Below, piece after piece: positions 57,201-64,000 of a stretch of 64,000 nt of DNA. Numbering within the stretch: position 1 is the first letter of the stretch; every line of letters starts with the position of its first letter. The notes under the pieces are model-generated. The model was given only the letters and a program-made list of their open reading frames with translations, was not told the DNA's origin and made no database searches. This stretch comes from Bowmanella denitrificans. GTDB taxonomy: Bacteria > Pseudomonadota > Gammaproteobacteria > Enterobacterales > Alteromonadaceae. Location of the stretch: NCBI RefSeq assembly GCF_039522935.1, contig NZ_BAAAEI010000001.1:124001-188000 (forward strand), read 5' to 3'. A program made the position numbers and the translations under genes.

Positions 57201-57319
57201 ATCACTGCGCCGCGCATTTCACCATAGGTGTCGCTGGCGGCCTGCGCGAGTGGGGTACAAAGACAGCTCGCCACCGCGGCGGCCAGTAAGCTGCGTTGCC
57301 ATCTTGTTTGCTTGTTCAT
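54239..57319 (-). CDS. Oar-like TonB-dependent receptor with carboxypeptidase-regulatory-like N-domain
   Basis: The 1026-residue protein has a signal peptide (ending LAQA). A CarboxypepD_reg-like beta-sandwich lies at about 30-115 (GEMRGAVMAKGTDLANAQIT, GEFSIKGLPVGSYTVTI). The plug contains IQVINGGIPARYGRTVGGVTNM. The barrel is long and ends RSVRLSVRYDF. This Oar/OmpA-related receptor class is implicated in uptake or export of peptides and proteins in several groups. It has its own terminator, and a 22-bp perfect palindrome lies 78 bp upstream of the start, a likely operator. No paralogy to the two receptors at 37.9-46.6 kb beyond the general fold. Confidence 0.88.
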   Translation of the reverse strand: MNKQTRWQRSLLAAAVASCLCTPLAQAASDTYGEMRGAVMAKGTDLANAQITLVHDSKGIVRKTTTNADGEFSIKGLPVGSYTVTISKDGYQSASVSKVEITLGNAADLGEVNLADSSMEVIQISGSAVAKIDFQGSQQGVSFSAVDLSTMAIGENLTDVATLAPGNAIGDSDIFSGIGGSDGRLVSSAGGSVAENGYYLNGFNITDIRYNAIISEFPWEIVDQIQVINGGIPARYGRTVGGVTNMVSKTGDNEFRFGVKLDWEPGGMGGTKPDFNYTDRNGEGWYNHARHSEDSSDLMEYSLYASGPIIQDKAFFYVLYAPARNQYEWADAGEGDTTFTSRDVDKDSLFVNLDWQVTENHSLTLMHLDAQRDTTDYQYQWSAQTGRGDLVVDIDGLDRTFEIDNKLTIINYTGYLTDDLSVIANYGRMKTTNDGRLGTSDQNSLYDCRTGSCALATNTFGSYARLEEDTRDTFRVDFDWVITDDHTLSFGYEQDDINAKIDNHGHGPDDLDEFGLSKHYSTMEVWRASTDRTRWCSLGNACVDGEFTMPAGDYLYTREFTKKADIDGKFSAYYVQDKWQVTDQLVATFGVRNEAFSNTTNNGDKWIDMDNQWAPRLELNYDIDGNQKVFFNYGRYYQPVALRVSERFVAPEFDIRTFRTANLDNGQLNTGPIQGVQIVGDGNVRPGQIFADADLKPMYLDGYNLGYEVVLDDNWLLGVTYTYRDLVRSIEDSQVDGFAGEGGWGVLQWCADNNKDCSGFADVAGQVWNGGSARLLNPGQDLTIWEDFNGDGTLTQETIPAEYLGYPEAKRKYHALTFTFDGEVTEQFHIAGSYTWSRSEGNTEGLVRSDNGQRDPGWTRAFDEPQIVEDGYGRLPNDRPHNFKLWGVYELSEDLTASFNYNFYSGRPINHFGYHEDLPGWDAEYFRKDEQAVPRGTAGRTENIQTLNLGLNYFVELFGGQTQFSLTVFNPFDWDRVTDVREIGETSSIQDLADGQPLTANDNALWRTPSNWQAPRSVRLSVRYDF

Positions 57320-57396
57320 CTGGGTTTCCCTTGTTGTTGTTTGTTAGCCGGTGAAACCGGCCCGACTGATGATAAAACGAACACGACAAGGAATTC

Positions 57397-57418
57397 AATA
57401 TATTGTATACAATATATT
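57397..57418. promoter_or_regulatory. 22-bp perfect palindrome, candidate GntR/FCD operator
   Basis: Eleven-base arms centre on TTGTATACAA, which fits the FadR-type GntR consensus TnGTnnACnA. It lies 78-99 bp upstream of the Oar-type receptor ATG. Confidence 0.6.
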
Positions 57419-57551
57419 TAACTATTTTTTTACACGCCATAAGCGGCAGTATCCAGACAGAAGTATCGGTATTGGTGCGAGAACCTGGGGCTGTTTATCT
57501 TTCAGGTATAGATTTTGTTCAAATTCAGCCTCCAGGCTAAGAGCGAACTTT

Positions 57552-57596
57552 GTCGGACTAAAGTCCGACCTACAGTGGGTTGGACTTTAGTCCAAC
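57552..57596. repeat. REP-like palindrome pair
   Basis: GTCGGACTAAAGTCCGAC, a 9-nt spacer CTACAGTGG, then GTTGGACTTTAGTCCAAC. The same layout, in the opposite order of the two palindromes, occurs at 62824-62868. It lies in the 698-bp gene-free region 57320-58017, which also has hairpins at 57733-57753 (TATAGCG/CGCTATA) and 57778-57797 (AAGCTAC/GTAGCTT). Confidence 0.85.
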
Positions 57597-57829
57597 AGCT
57601 TACGGGTAACCGGCTAAAGTATATGTCTGCCACGGACCGGGGAAATGCAGAAAACAAGAGACTACAGGGATAGAGGACGCAGGGCGACTGAGGTAAAGCG
57701 ACTCAGGAGACAAAGCCGGGGAGCAATATAGCGCACGGAACGCTATAGAACAGCTTTAGCTGGCCTGCTTTGCAGGTAAGCTACAGGGATGTAGCTTATA
57801 ATTTTTCGTCCCGTCCATCCTGAACATCG

Positions 57830-57977
57830 CCGCTCCTGTTCATCCATGAACCCACGGCATACGCCTGCCATGGATGGTAACAGTGCAGATTACGCAGGAG
57901 CAGTTATCTGCCCGTTCATCCATGGACATCGCCGACGAATGCTCCTGCAACGTCGGCATACAGTCCATCCATGGACA
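57830..57977. repeat. Third copy of the GTCCATCC/GCCGACG stem-loop repeat
   Basis: 57902-57961 matches the 63-bp units at 43384 and 43484. It has the stem GCCGACG/CGTCGGC, loop core TGCTCCTGC, palindrome TCCATCCATGGA, and upstream GCAGGAGCA complementary to the loop. As at 43.5 kb, the final half unit runs straight into a gene terminator. A more degenerate unit lies at 57830-57875. Confidence 0.8.
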
Positions 57978-57978
57978 T

Positions 57979-58004
57979 AAAAGCCGCTTCGGGAGCGGCT
58001 TTTT
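57979..58004 (-). terminator. Terminator of the PEP-CTERM protein gene
   Basis: Stem AGCCGCT/AGCGGCT with a 5-nt loop, A-rich on one side and T-rich on the other, so it can act on both strands. It lies 14 bases past the gene's stop. Confidence 0.85.
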
Positions 58005-58017
58005 ATCATCTTATTTT

Positions 58018-59091
58018 TCAGGCCAGTGCTGGCTGGCAGCTAACTGGCGTGCTGCGCCGCCATAACAGCAATCCTGCCAGTAAGGCAAACAGCATAGCCA
58101 ATGACGGCTCGCTGATTGGATTCGGCGGCGGTGTGGAACCAACCGGCTCAAAAGGATCATAGTTAATCTGGCCGTTGCCTTCCCAGGATTTACCAATTAC
58201 CTGGCCCCAAACCGGCGACCAGCCGGTTTTAATCGCCGCATCCGGTGCCAGAATGGAAGCAAATACATCGGTAGCGATATTGACCTTGCTGGCGCCAGCA
58301 AAGTTATACAGCACCTGGCTGGGCAATCTGCCATCCAGGTTATGCTCCTGGAAATAATTACTGGTAGCTTTGCCGTTAATATAGACTTTGTGCTGGCTAA
58401 GTTGTACACAGCCACTGTCCCCCGCCGGGCAGCCATTCCAGTCTCTGCCTGCTATGCCATTAGGATTGCTGATATTGAAGATAACCGTGGCATTCTCTGC
58501 TACACCATTTACAAACCAATCAGTCGTGGCATTGATTTGTTCCTGCGTCACATTAAACACGTAGACGTTATCGGACGGAGTTGTGACAGGATTGAAATTC
58601 AAAGCACTGTGTTCGCGTTCAGTTGCAGCCGAGGCAGTGCGATTGGCTAATTCCTGAGACAGCTGTTTCAAATGTGCGAAGGCACTGTCGAAATCCACCG
58701 GCAACTGACTCTTATCCACTTTCACCAGTGTCGCTTCAATATTGCTGCCACTCACCGTACCGGCATAGACTAACTTGCCGCTATGGGGTGACTGATGTAC
58801 ACCGTCTTCGTAAACATTCAAATGGCCACCGCCAGATTTACGGACATTGCCGCCCACCACCAGACTGGGACCTGAACCCATACCAAAGGCGTCTATCTTG
58901 AAACCGATATCGTAACCACCATTAACGATGACATCACCACCAACCGCAACCCGGCCCTGAGTATCCGAGGTGTTTACCTTAAAATTCTGCTTAACAAATA
59001 CGTTGTAATCACTGGCCTGACCAAAGTCGATAGGACCAGCCAGCACGGGTAGGCTGAATAACAAAGTAACTGCGGCGCTTAACCACTTCAT
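58018..59091 (-). CDS. Choice-of-anchor A protein with PEP-CTERM-like sorting tail
   Basis: The 357-residue protein has a signal peptide (ending VLAG). A choice-of-anchor A (pAdhesive-type) beta-rich domain follows (about 20-320; FGQASDYNVFVKQNFKVNTS, RVAVGGDVIVNGGYDIG, VYNFAGASKVNI-like segments with SILAPDA and GQVIGKSWEGNGQINY). The C-terminus has SEPS, a hydrophobic helix LAMLFALLAGLLLW and RR, then a short extra tail, resembling a PEP-CTERM signal processed by an exosortase. It probably ends up on the surface or in matrix as an adhesin. No exosortase is in the window. It lies 76 bases from the PrsT-like gene on the same strand. Confidence 0.85.
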   Translation of the reverse strand: MKWLSAAVTLLFSLPVLAGPIDFGQASDYNVFVKQNFKVNTSDTQGRVAVGGDVIVNGGYDIGFKIDAFGMGSGPSLVVGGNVRKSGGGHLNVYEDGVHQSPHSGKLVYAGTVSGSNIEATLVKVDKSQLPVDFDSAFAHLKQLSQELANRTASAATEREHSALNFNPVTTPSDNVYVFNVTQEQINATTDWFVNGVAENATVIFNISNPNGIAGRDWNGCPAGDSGCVQLSQHKVYINGKATSNYFQEHNLDGRLPSQVLYNFAGASKVNIATDVFASILAPDAAIKTGWSPVWGQVIGKSWEGNGQINYDPFEPVGSTPPPNPISEPSLAMLFALLAGLLLWRRSTPVSCQPALA

Positions 59092-59167
59092 ACGCTATCC
59101 TTTGTTAAATTTTGCGCAATTATACAGCAAGTTGTGAGCTTGACAACGCTGTCAGCTAAAACCACAG

Positions 59168-61921
59168 TCAGGGTTGATTGTCAGTCAGTATCGCCAGTAC
59201 CTGTTTGGTTAAATCGGCTTCCTCGGCCAGTTGCTGCGCTTTCTTCAGCATACTTTCTGCTTGCTGTATTTCACCTAGCAAGGCCAGAGTGTAAGCCAGA
59301 TGATACAGTATCTGTGCATTATCATTGTCACGTACCTGGGCTTCACGCAGCAATGGTAAGGCTTGCTGGGGCTGACCAGACTTAGCGTAGATCCAGCCCA
59401 GCGTATCATTAAACTGCGCCACCTGGGGTGCCAACTCATTGGCACGTTTTGCATAGGCCAGGGCCTGGTTGAGATCTGAGTCAATCAGGTAATAGGCCAG
59501 ATTGTTCAAAAATACCGGCGAGTCCTGTAATTGCGGGTAGGTCTTAAGTGTATCAATGGCCAGTGCCTGATCACCGCTTTGCATGGCAAGATGACTCAAC
59601 TGGGCTACTGCCCAACTGTCCTGAGGGTGTTCACGCAACCATTGCTTAAGCAAGGTTAACGCCTGATCAGTTTGATGATTCTCGGTGTACAGAGACGCCA
59701 GCGTTTGCATATGACCGCGTAAGGGCTGCTGCTGATAAAGCGTCTGGACAATGGCCTGCGCCTGAGCAAGATCACCAGTCGCCCGCAATGCATAAGCCTT
59801 TAATTCCAACCACCTGGCATTGTCGGGGCTGCTGGTCAACCCTTTATCTAAAATGCTGATGGCCTTATCGGCTTGCCCTTTGGCCATGGCCATACGTGCC
59901 TGCAAATAGATATCGACCTGTTCGCCCAGCAAAGTTTTAAGTCTGTTCAGGGTTTTCTCAGCACCGCCTAACTCTGCCAAATCGATCTGCTTATGTGCCA
60001 CTGAGTGCAACTTAACCGGATCATCATAGGCCAGTCCATACAGCGCTTTAAGGGTGGAGATCGCCTTATCCTTCAACCCTTGCGCTTCTTCAAGTCTGGC
60101 TCGGGTGTACAGCAGCTTCTCGTCCAGATTGCGCTTTCTAATCATTTGTTCCAGCAAGGTATTGGCATCTGTCCAGCGCTGCTGCTGGATATAGAGTTCC
60201 AGCAGGACCTGATTGGCTTGTTCATCCTGTTGGTCTTTTATACTTTCCAGCAGGGTCATGGCCTTGTCTGCACGGCCAAGTTGAATGGCCAGGTCGGCAT
60301 AGAGTTTTGCTGTGGTGGCATCCTGCGGATTGCGTTGCAGCAACTTGATGTAACTGCTCTCCACTTTATCCAGCTTACCCTGATTAAGGTAAATGCCAGC
60401 CAAGGCCAACTGGGCCGCATTAAACTCGGGAGCTAAGCGTAGAATTTCATTAAAAAAAGCTTCTGCCTGCTGGGTTTGTCCTTGCCTGAGCGACAGCTCC
60501 CCGGCTAATTGCAGAATTTCCACTTTACCGGGATAGTCATTCAGCAGTGCCTGAGTGGTGTGATGGGCATCTTCCAGCATGCCGTTTTGCAGTTGCAAGA
60601 ATCCCAACAAGGTACGACTGCGGATATCCTCGCCCTGTTGTTGTTTGAGCAGTTCCAGCGCCCTGGCAAATTGTTTATCAGCAATCAGCACCTGCACGGT
60701 GGCATCCAGCAGTCCCTGATGGGCCGGAAAACGCTGCCGACCTTTATCTGCCATTTGTAAGGCTGCGGCCAGATCGCCGTCGGCCTGATTTATGGTCACT
60801 GCCAGCACAAACACATCAGGATCCTGACCAGACAAAGCCAGGGATTTGTCCACCTGTCGTTTGGCTTCTTTCAGATTGTGCTGCTGCAGCGCAATCATCG
60901 CCAGGTATCGATGAGCTGCGGCGGTCGCGCCATAGGTATGAATAAAATCATCGAACTTGATCAGGGCAGAATCCAGTTTACCGCTGGCATAATCCACCAC
61001 CGCGGCAAGAAAGCTGACTTCACGGAGTTTACGGACCCGGTCATCAATAGCTGACAGCTGATGCTGAATGTCGGTTAATAAGTGTCTGGCTTCCCTGTCA
61101 TCGCCTTGCTGCGCCACCAATGCTGAATGCATCAATTTGGCATAGGGATTATCCGGATGCTGTTCACGAAACTGCTGCACCAACTGTAACGCCGCTGCCA
61201 GTTGATTATCATCAACCAGCAAACTGGCCTTGCCCAGCATAGCCTGCTCATTAGCCGGTTTTGCCGCCATGGCGTGGTCATAGAGCGCTGCGGCCTGTTC
61301 CGTTTGCCCATGCATGCGGTATAGCTGAGCCCGCAACAACAGCGCCGGGAAATGCTCCGGCTGCTCTTTGAGCGCCTGTTCCAGCCAGGTTTCAGCGTCT
61401 TGCAGTGCATCCCTGGACAAGGCGATATTGGCCAGGGCGGTAAGACTTTCCACATGCCTTGAATCCAGCGCCAGGGCCTGATGAAAATCCTGCTCCGCGT
61501 TGTCCTTATGACCCTTTTCAAGGCCCAGCAAACCACGCAAATAGAAATATTCGGCGCTGTCCTGTAGCTGAGGATGGTCAGTTAACAGTGCTTGCGCCTC
61601 CGTATACTGACTTTGCAGCAACTTGGCACGTACCAAACTGAGTATAACGGTTCTGGGATCGGCCTGACGTGACAAGGCAAAACTAAGTTCCTTGTCTGCC
61701 GCCAGCGCTTTACCGCCCTCCAACAGCACTTTACCCAATAGCACCCGGGCCGGAAGAAATTCCGGGTCAAGCTGCAGACTGTTTTTGAGCTCTATTTCGG
61801 CTTTATCCAGATCACCAGCAAACTGATATTTAACCGCTGACTCGTAAAATGACGAAGCGTCCTGAGCCTGAACAGCCCAGACAAACAGAAATGAAAAAAA
61901 GCTAACAAAAATGCGCTTCAT
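59168..61921 (-). CDS. PrsT-like TPR-repeat protein (PEP-CTERM system)
   Basis: The 917-residue protein has a signal peptide (ending VQA) and tandem TPR helices through nearly its whole length (AKYQFAGDLDKAEIELKNSLQLDPEFLPARVLLGKVLLEGG opening, given here as the region 28-70; LGWIYAKSGQPQQALPLLREA near the end). Length, opening and repeat layout match PrsT of PEP-CTERM/exosortase systems, a periplasmic or outer-membrane-facing scaffold of unknown biochemical role. The signal peptide has no clear lipobox Cys. It directly precedes the PEP-CTERM substrate gene on the same strand. Confidence 0.82.
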   Translation of the reverse strand: MKRIFVSFFSFLFVWAVQAQDASSFYESAVKYQFAGDLDKAEIELKNSLQLDPEFLPARVLLGKVLLEGGKALAADKELSFALSRQADPRTVILSLVRAKLLQSQYTEAQALLTDHPQLQDSAEYFYLRGLLGLEKGHKDNAEQDFHQALALDSRHVESLTALANIALSRDALQDAETWLEQALKEQPEHFPALLLRAQLYRMHGQTEQAAALYDHAMAAKPANEQAMLGKASLLVDDNQLAAALQLVQQFREQHPDNPYAKLMHSALVAQQGDDREARHLLTDIQHQLSAIDDRVRKLREVSFLAAVVDYASGKLDSALIKFDDFIHTYGATAAAHRYLAMIALQQHNLKEAKRQVDKSLALSGQDPDVFVLAVTINQADGDLAAALQMADKGRQRFPAHQGLLDATVQVLIADKQFARALELLKQQQGEDIRSRTLLGFLQLQNGMLEDAHHTTQALLNDYPGKVEILQLAGELSLRQGQTQQAEAFFNEILRLAPEFNAAQLALAGIYLNQGKLDKVESSYIKLLQRNPQDATTAKLYADLAIQLGRADKAMTLLESIKDQQDEQANQVLLELYIQQQRWTDANTLLEQMIRKRNLDEKLLYTRARLEEAQGLKDKAISTLKALYGLAYDDPVKLHSVAHKQIDLAELGGAEKTLNRLKTLLGEQVDIYLQARMAMAKGQADKAISILDKGLTSSPDNARWLELKAYALRATGDLAQAQAIVQTLYQQQPLRGHMQTLASLYTENHQTDQALTLLKQWLREHPQDSWAVAQLSHLAMQSGDQALAIDTLKTYPQLQDSPVFLNNLAYYLIDSDLNQALAYAKRANELAPQVAQFNDTLGWIYAKSGQPQQALPLLREAQVRDNDNAQILYHLAYTLALLGEIQQAESMLKKAQQLAEEADLTKQVLAILTDNQP

Positions 61922-62005
61922 CTTGTTCCATGCATATCCGAGGAAATGCAGGCAAGATTATAGGTTAAAGGAACAGACCACAATATCGGGCAGAAAATGA
62001 ATAAA

Positions 62006-62671
62006 TCAGCCCTTCGCTTCCATCTTTAACAACAAGGTCTTAATGTCATCTTTAGCGCTGACGATATGTTTTTTCAGAAAACTGCAGGCTTTCTTGCTGT
62101 CACCGGCACGGCAAAGTTCCAACAGCTCTTTGTGCTCATCCGGCGCAGTATCAATACCGCCAGCCAGCATAATATGCATTCGTACATAGCGCTCAGAGTT
62201 CTTATTCAGCATGCTGACCAGCTCTTCGGTTTGTGGCCGGTCAGCACGACAATACAACTTGGCGTGAAAGCGGCTATTCAGGTTGCCGGTTGCCAGATAG
62301 CTGTCGCCGTTGGCCATGGCTGCCTGCAACTCGCTAAGTAATGCCTCAGCTTCGGCATAGTCTTGTTCCGTAAGTTTACCGATAGAATATTTAAGCAGCT
62401 CAGCTTCCAGCAGCGCACGCAGCTCAAAAATCTCATCCACCTGTGCTGCAGATAATTCGGTAGCCGTGGCACCTTTATGTGCCTCAAAGCTCACCAGACC
62501 TTCGGCCTCCAGTTGCAACAGGGCTTCTCTGACCGGAATACGGCTGACATTCAGCTCTTCTGCCAGCGCCGCTTGACGCAACGGCTCGCCAGCTTTAATG
62601 TCACCGTTAAGGATCTTTTCCCGTATGGCTTCCACCACAAGTTGGGTGCGAGTTTTATGTTCTATGGCCAT
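62006..62671 (-). CDS. GntR regulator, FadR subfamily (FCD domain)
   Basis: From ATG 62671 behind GGGAG the protein has 221 residues; a longer frame to 62761 lacks a ribosome site. The winged helix is at about 5-70 (LVVEAIREKILNGDIKAGEPL, ELNVSRIPVREALLQLEAEGLV) and the FCD all-helical effector domain at about 80-210 (DEIFELRALLEAELL, FHAKLY with a metal-binding His, and HIVSAKDDI). The aldehyde dehydrogenase follows upstream on the same strand. The promoter region reads GTATGC-like, a partial fit to the palindrome at 57397-57418. Ligand is probably an organic acid (inference). Confidence 0.88.
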   Translation of the reverse strand: MAIEHKTRTQLVVEAIREKILNGDIKAGEPLRQAALAEELNVSRIPVREALLQLEAEGLVSFEAHKGATATELSAAQVDEIFELRALLEAELLKYSIGKLTEQDYAEAEALLSELQAAMANGDSYLATGNLNSRFHAKLYCRADRPQTEELVSMLNKNSERYVRMHIMLAGGIDTAPDEHKELLELCRAGDSKKACSFLKKHIVSAKDDIKTLLLKMEAKG

Positions 62672-62823
62672 GATGGCTCCCTGACTGCATATGGCATACA
62701 TTATACCGATCATGGATCCAAGCGCCAGTGGTAGCGCTATCACTGATTGATTGGCTGCCATTCCCTGGCAGCATAGTTGAGCGACGAATGTTCAACTAAA
62801 GCAAGTTCGACAGGTCGTAAATC

Positions 62824-62868
62824 GTTGGACTCAAGTCCAACCCACAGTAGGTCGGACTTGAGTCCGAC
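62824..62868. repeat. REP-like palindrome pair
   Basis: GTTGGACTCAAGTCCAAC, a 9-nt spacer CCACAGTAG, then GTCGGACTTGAGTCCGAC. It sits in 62672-63009, which otherwise holds the GntR promoter and a 13-bp direct repeat TGCCAGGTATCTG at 62893 and 62915. Confidence 0.85.
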
Positions 62869-63009
62869 ATCTCTCTATCGTCACTGCCAAGATGCCAGGT
62901 ATCTGAATTCAATCTGCCAGGTATCTGCATTGTTGCTGTTCTATTCAGTGCAGTGCACCGGGCTTAATTTGGCTCAGACTGGCCTGCATCCGTACAGGCC
63001 ATTTCCTGA

Positions 63010-64000
63010 TTATTGAGATGGCTCGTTTTGTAGGCAAAGTGGGCGTAAAAAGCGCTGCATTGCCTGCAGCCCCACCGAAGTGGAGCGCACATCGGTTGAG
63101 GCCGGAAAAGGCCCCCCATGGTTCATGGCCGCACACACCTCGACGCCGGTTGGCATCTGATTATAAATAAGCCGCCCGACTTTATAGCTTAGCGCCTCCA
63201 CTACTTCATCAGCCTGGGCAATATCCCCGGCGCTGCCATGCACACTGGCGGTGAGTTGCCCCTCCAGCGACTCAATCAGCGTTAACAGTTGTGTCTGGTC
63301 CTGATAACTGACCATCAGGGCACAAGGGCCAAACACCTCCTGCTGTAATTGCGGATTGGCCAGAAAATCTGCCGCGCTAACGGCAAATACCATGGCCTGA
63401 GCATGATATGACTGCTGCAAGGGCCCTAAGCCAAGCTGCTGCAAGCGGCTATTCATCGCCAACGACTGGGTCTGACTTTGATAAGTACGCAGAATACCTG
63501 GCGTCAGCAAGGTATCTGACGGCTGTTCTGCCAGAAACGCCTTAACCCGTGCGGCAAACGCTGCATTATCCTCTGGCACCAGCCACAGACCCGGACTGGT
63601 GCAGAACTGACCATTGCCCATTAATAGTGACTGGCAAAGCTGCTCAGCCAGAGCTTCGCCCCGCTCGGCCATCTGCTCTGGTAACAACACCTGCGGATTA
63701 ACACTGCCAAGCTCAGCATATAAAGGAATGGGTTGTTCACGCTCGGCAATAGTGCGCTGTAAATGCCTGGCCACTGCCAAAGAGCCGGTGAATCCCACAG
63801 CCTGAATATGAGGGTCGGCCACCAGCTGATGAGCCAGGTCCACCTGATTGGTTTGTAGCAAGGAAAATACCCCAGATGGCATACCGCAGGTTTCAATGGC
63901 CCTGGCAATGGCAAGGGCCATTAATTCGCTGGTGCCGGGGTGAGCCGGATGACCTTTAACCACCACAGGACAACCGGCCGCCAGCGCTGCCGCCGTATCG
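63010..64000 (-). CDS. Aldehyde dehydrogenase (2-oxoglutarate semialdehyde type), 5' end outside window
   Basis: The C-terminal ~330 residues of an NAD(P)-dependent aldehyde dehydrogenase are visible; the frame runs off the window edge, so the GTG at 63966 is internal. It contains VVVKGHPAHPGTSELMA (cofactor region), the Glu loop ELGSVNPQVLLP and the catalytic Cys in GNGQFCTSPG, a pattern typical of the 2,5-dioxovalerate (alpha-ketoglutaric semialdehyde) dehydrogenase branch used in sugar-acid or hydroxyproline breakdown. The adjacent FCD-type GntR regulator fits that role. Substrate is not provable from this fragment. Confidence 0.85.
   Translation of the reverse strand, partial: DTAAALAAGCPVVVKGHPAHPGTSELMALAIARAIETCGMPSGVFSLLQTNQVDLAHQLVADPHIQAVGFTGSLAVARHLQRTIAEREQPIPLYAELGSVNPQVLLPEQMAERGEALAEQLCQSLLMGNGQFCTSPGLWLVPEDNAAFAARVKAFLAEQPSDTLLTPGILRTYQSQTQSLAMNSRLQQLGLGPLQQSYHAQAMVFAVSAADFLANPQLQQEVFGPCALMVSYQDQTQLLTLIESLEGQLTASVHGSAGDIAQADEVVEALSYKVGRLIYNQMPTGVEVCAAMNHGGPFPASTDVRSTSVGLQAMQRFLRPLCLQNEPSQ

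Overview
The window looks like a chromosomal segment of a marine or brackish gammaproteobacterium, most likely Alteromonadales (inference). The reasons are the density of TonB-dependent receptors with alteromonad-type plugs, a mannose isomerase/fructokinase route, a PEP-CTERM/PrsT pair, and REP palindromes with a RAYT transposase remnant.

1-13.7 kb is a glycan-utilisation locus. On the plus strand are a sugar MFS permease (cut by the window start), a PfkB fructokinase and an AGE-family mannose/fructose isomerase, followed by two GH92 exo-alpha-mannosidases and a secreted endonuclease/exonuclease/phosphatase-fold enzyme. On the minus strand are a HutC-type GntR regulator and a TonB receptor. 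Divergent from the receptor is anhydro-N-acetylmuramic acid kinase (anmK). Together they suggest uptake of mannose-rich glycans, release of mannose, isomerisation to fructose and entry as fructose-6-phosphate.

13.7-36.7 kb is an accessory region that looks AT-richer. It starts with a BNR beta-propeller protein bracketed by the intact anmK 3' end and a detached, diverged copy of that 3' end. It continues with an array of roughly ten small secreted proteins of one apparent family (two of them broken), two large secreted multi-Ig proteins, an ISAs1 remnant, and a 122-bp direct duplication. It ends with a 6.8-kb SpvB/RHS polymorphic toxin with a probable ADP-ribosyltransferase tip and a small immunity candidate, a Fic enzyme with an AbiEi-like N-terminus behind a 24-nt-period repeat array, and a RAYT transposase remnant.

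36.7-57.4 kb is dominated by outer-membrane import. Two paralogous TonB receptors each diverge from a paralogous regulator (OmpR-type winged helix, one membrane helix, PD40/TolB propeller). An M16 metalloprotease lipoprotein follows. The two receptors and the M16 gene share a 20-bp upstream motif made of two half-sites 11 bp apart. Next come a DUF3649-PepSY-DUF3325 operon with a candidate Fur box and an Oar-type TonB receptor with a 22-bp palindrome upstream. The set resembles systems that import and process iron-containing proteins (inference).

57.3-64 kb has a repeat-rich intergenic region, a choice-of-anchor A protein with a PEP-CTERM-like tail, a PrsT-like TPR protein, an FCD-type GntR regulator, and an aldehyde dehydrogenase cut by the window end. 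No tRNA, rRNA or CRISPR array was recognised.
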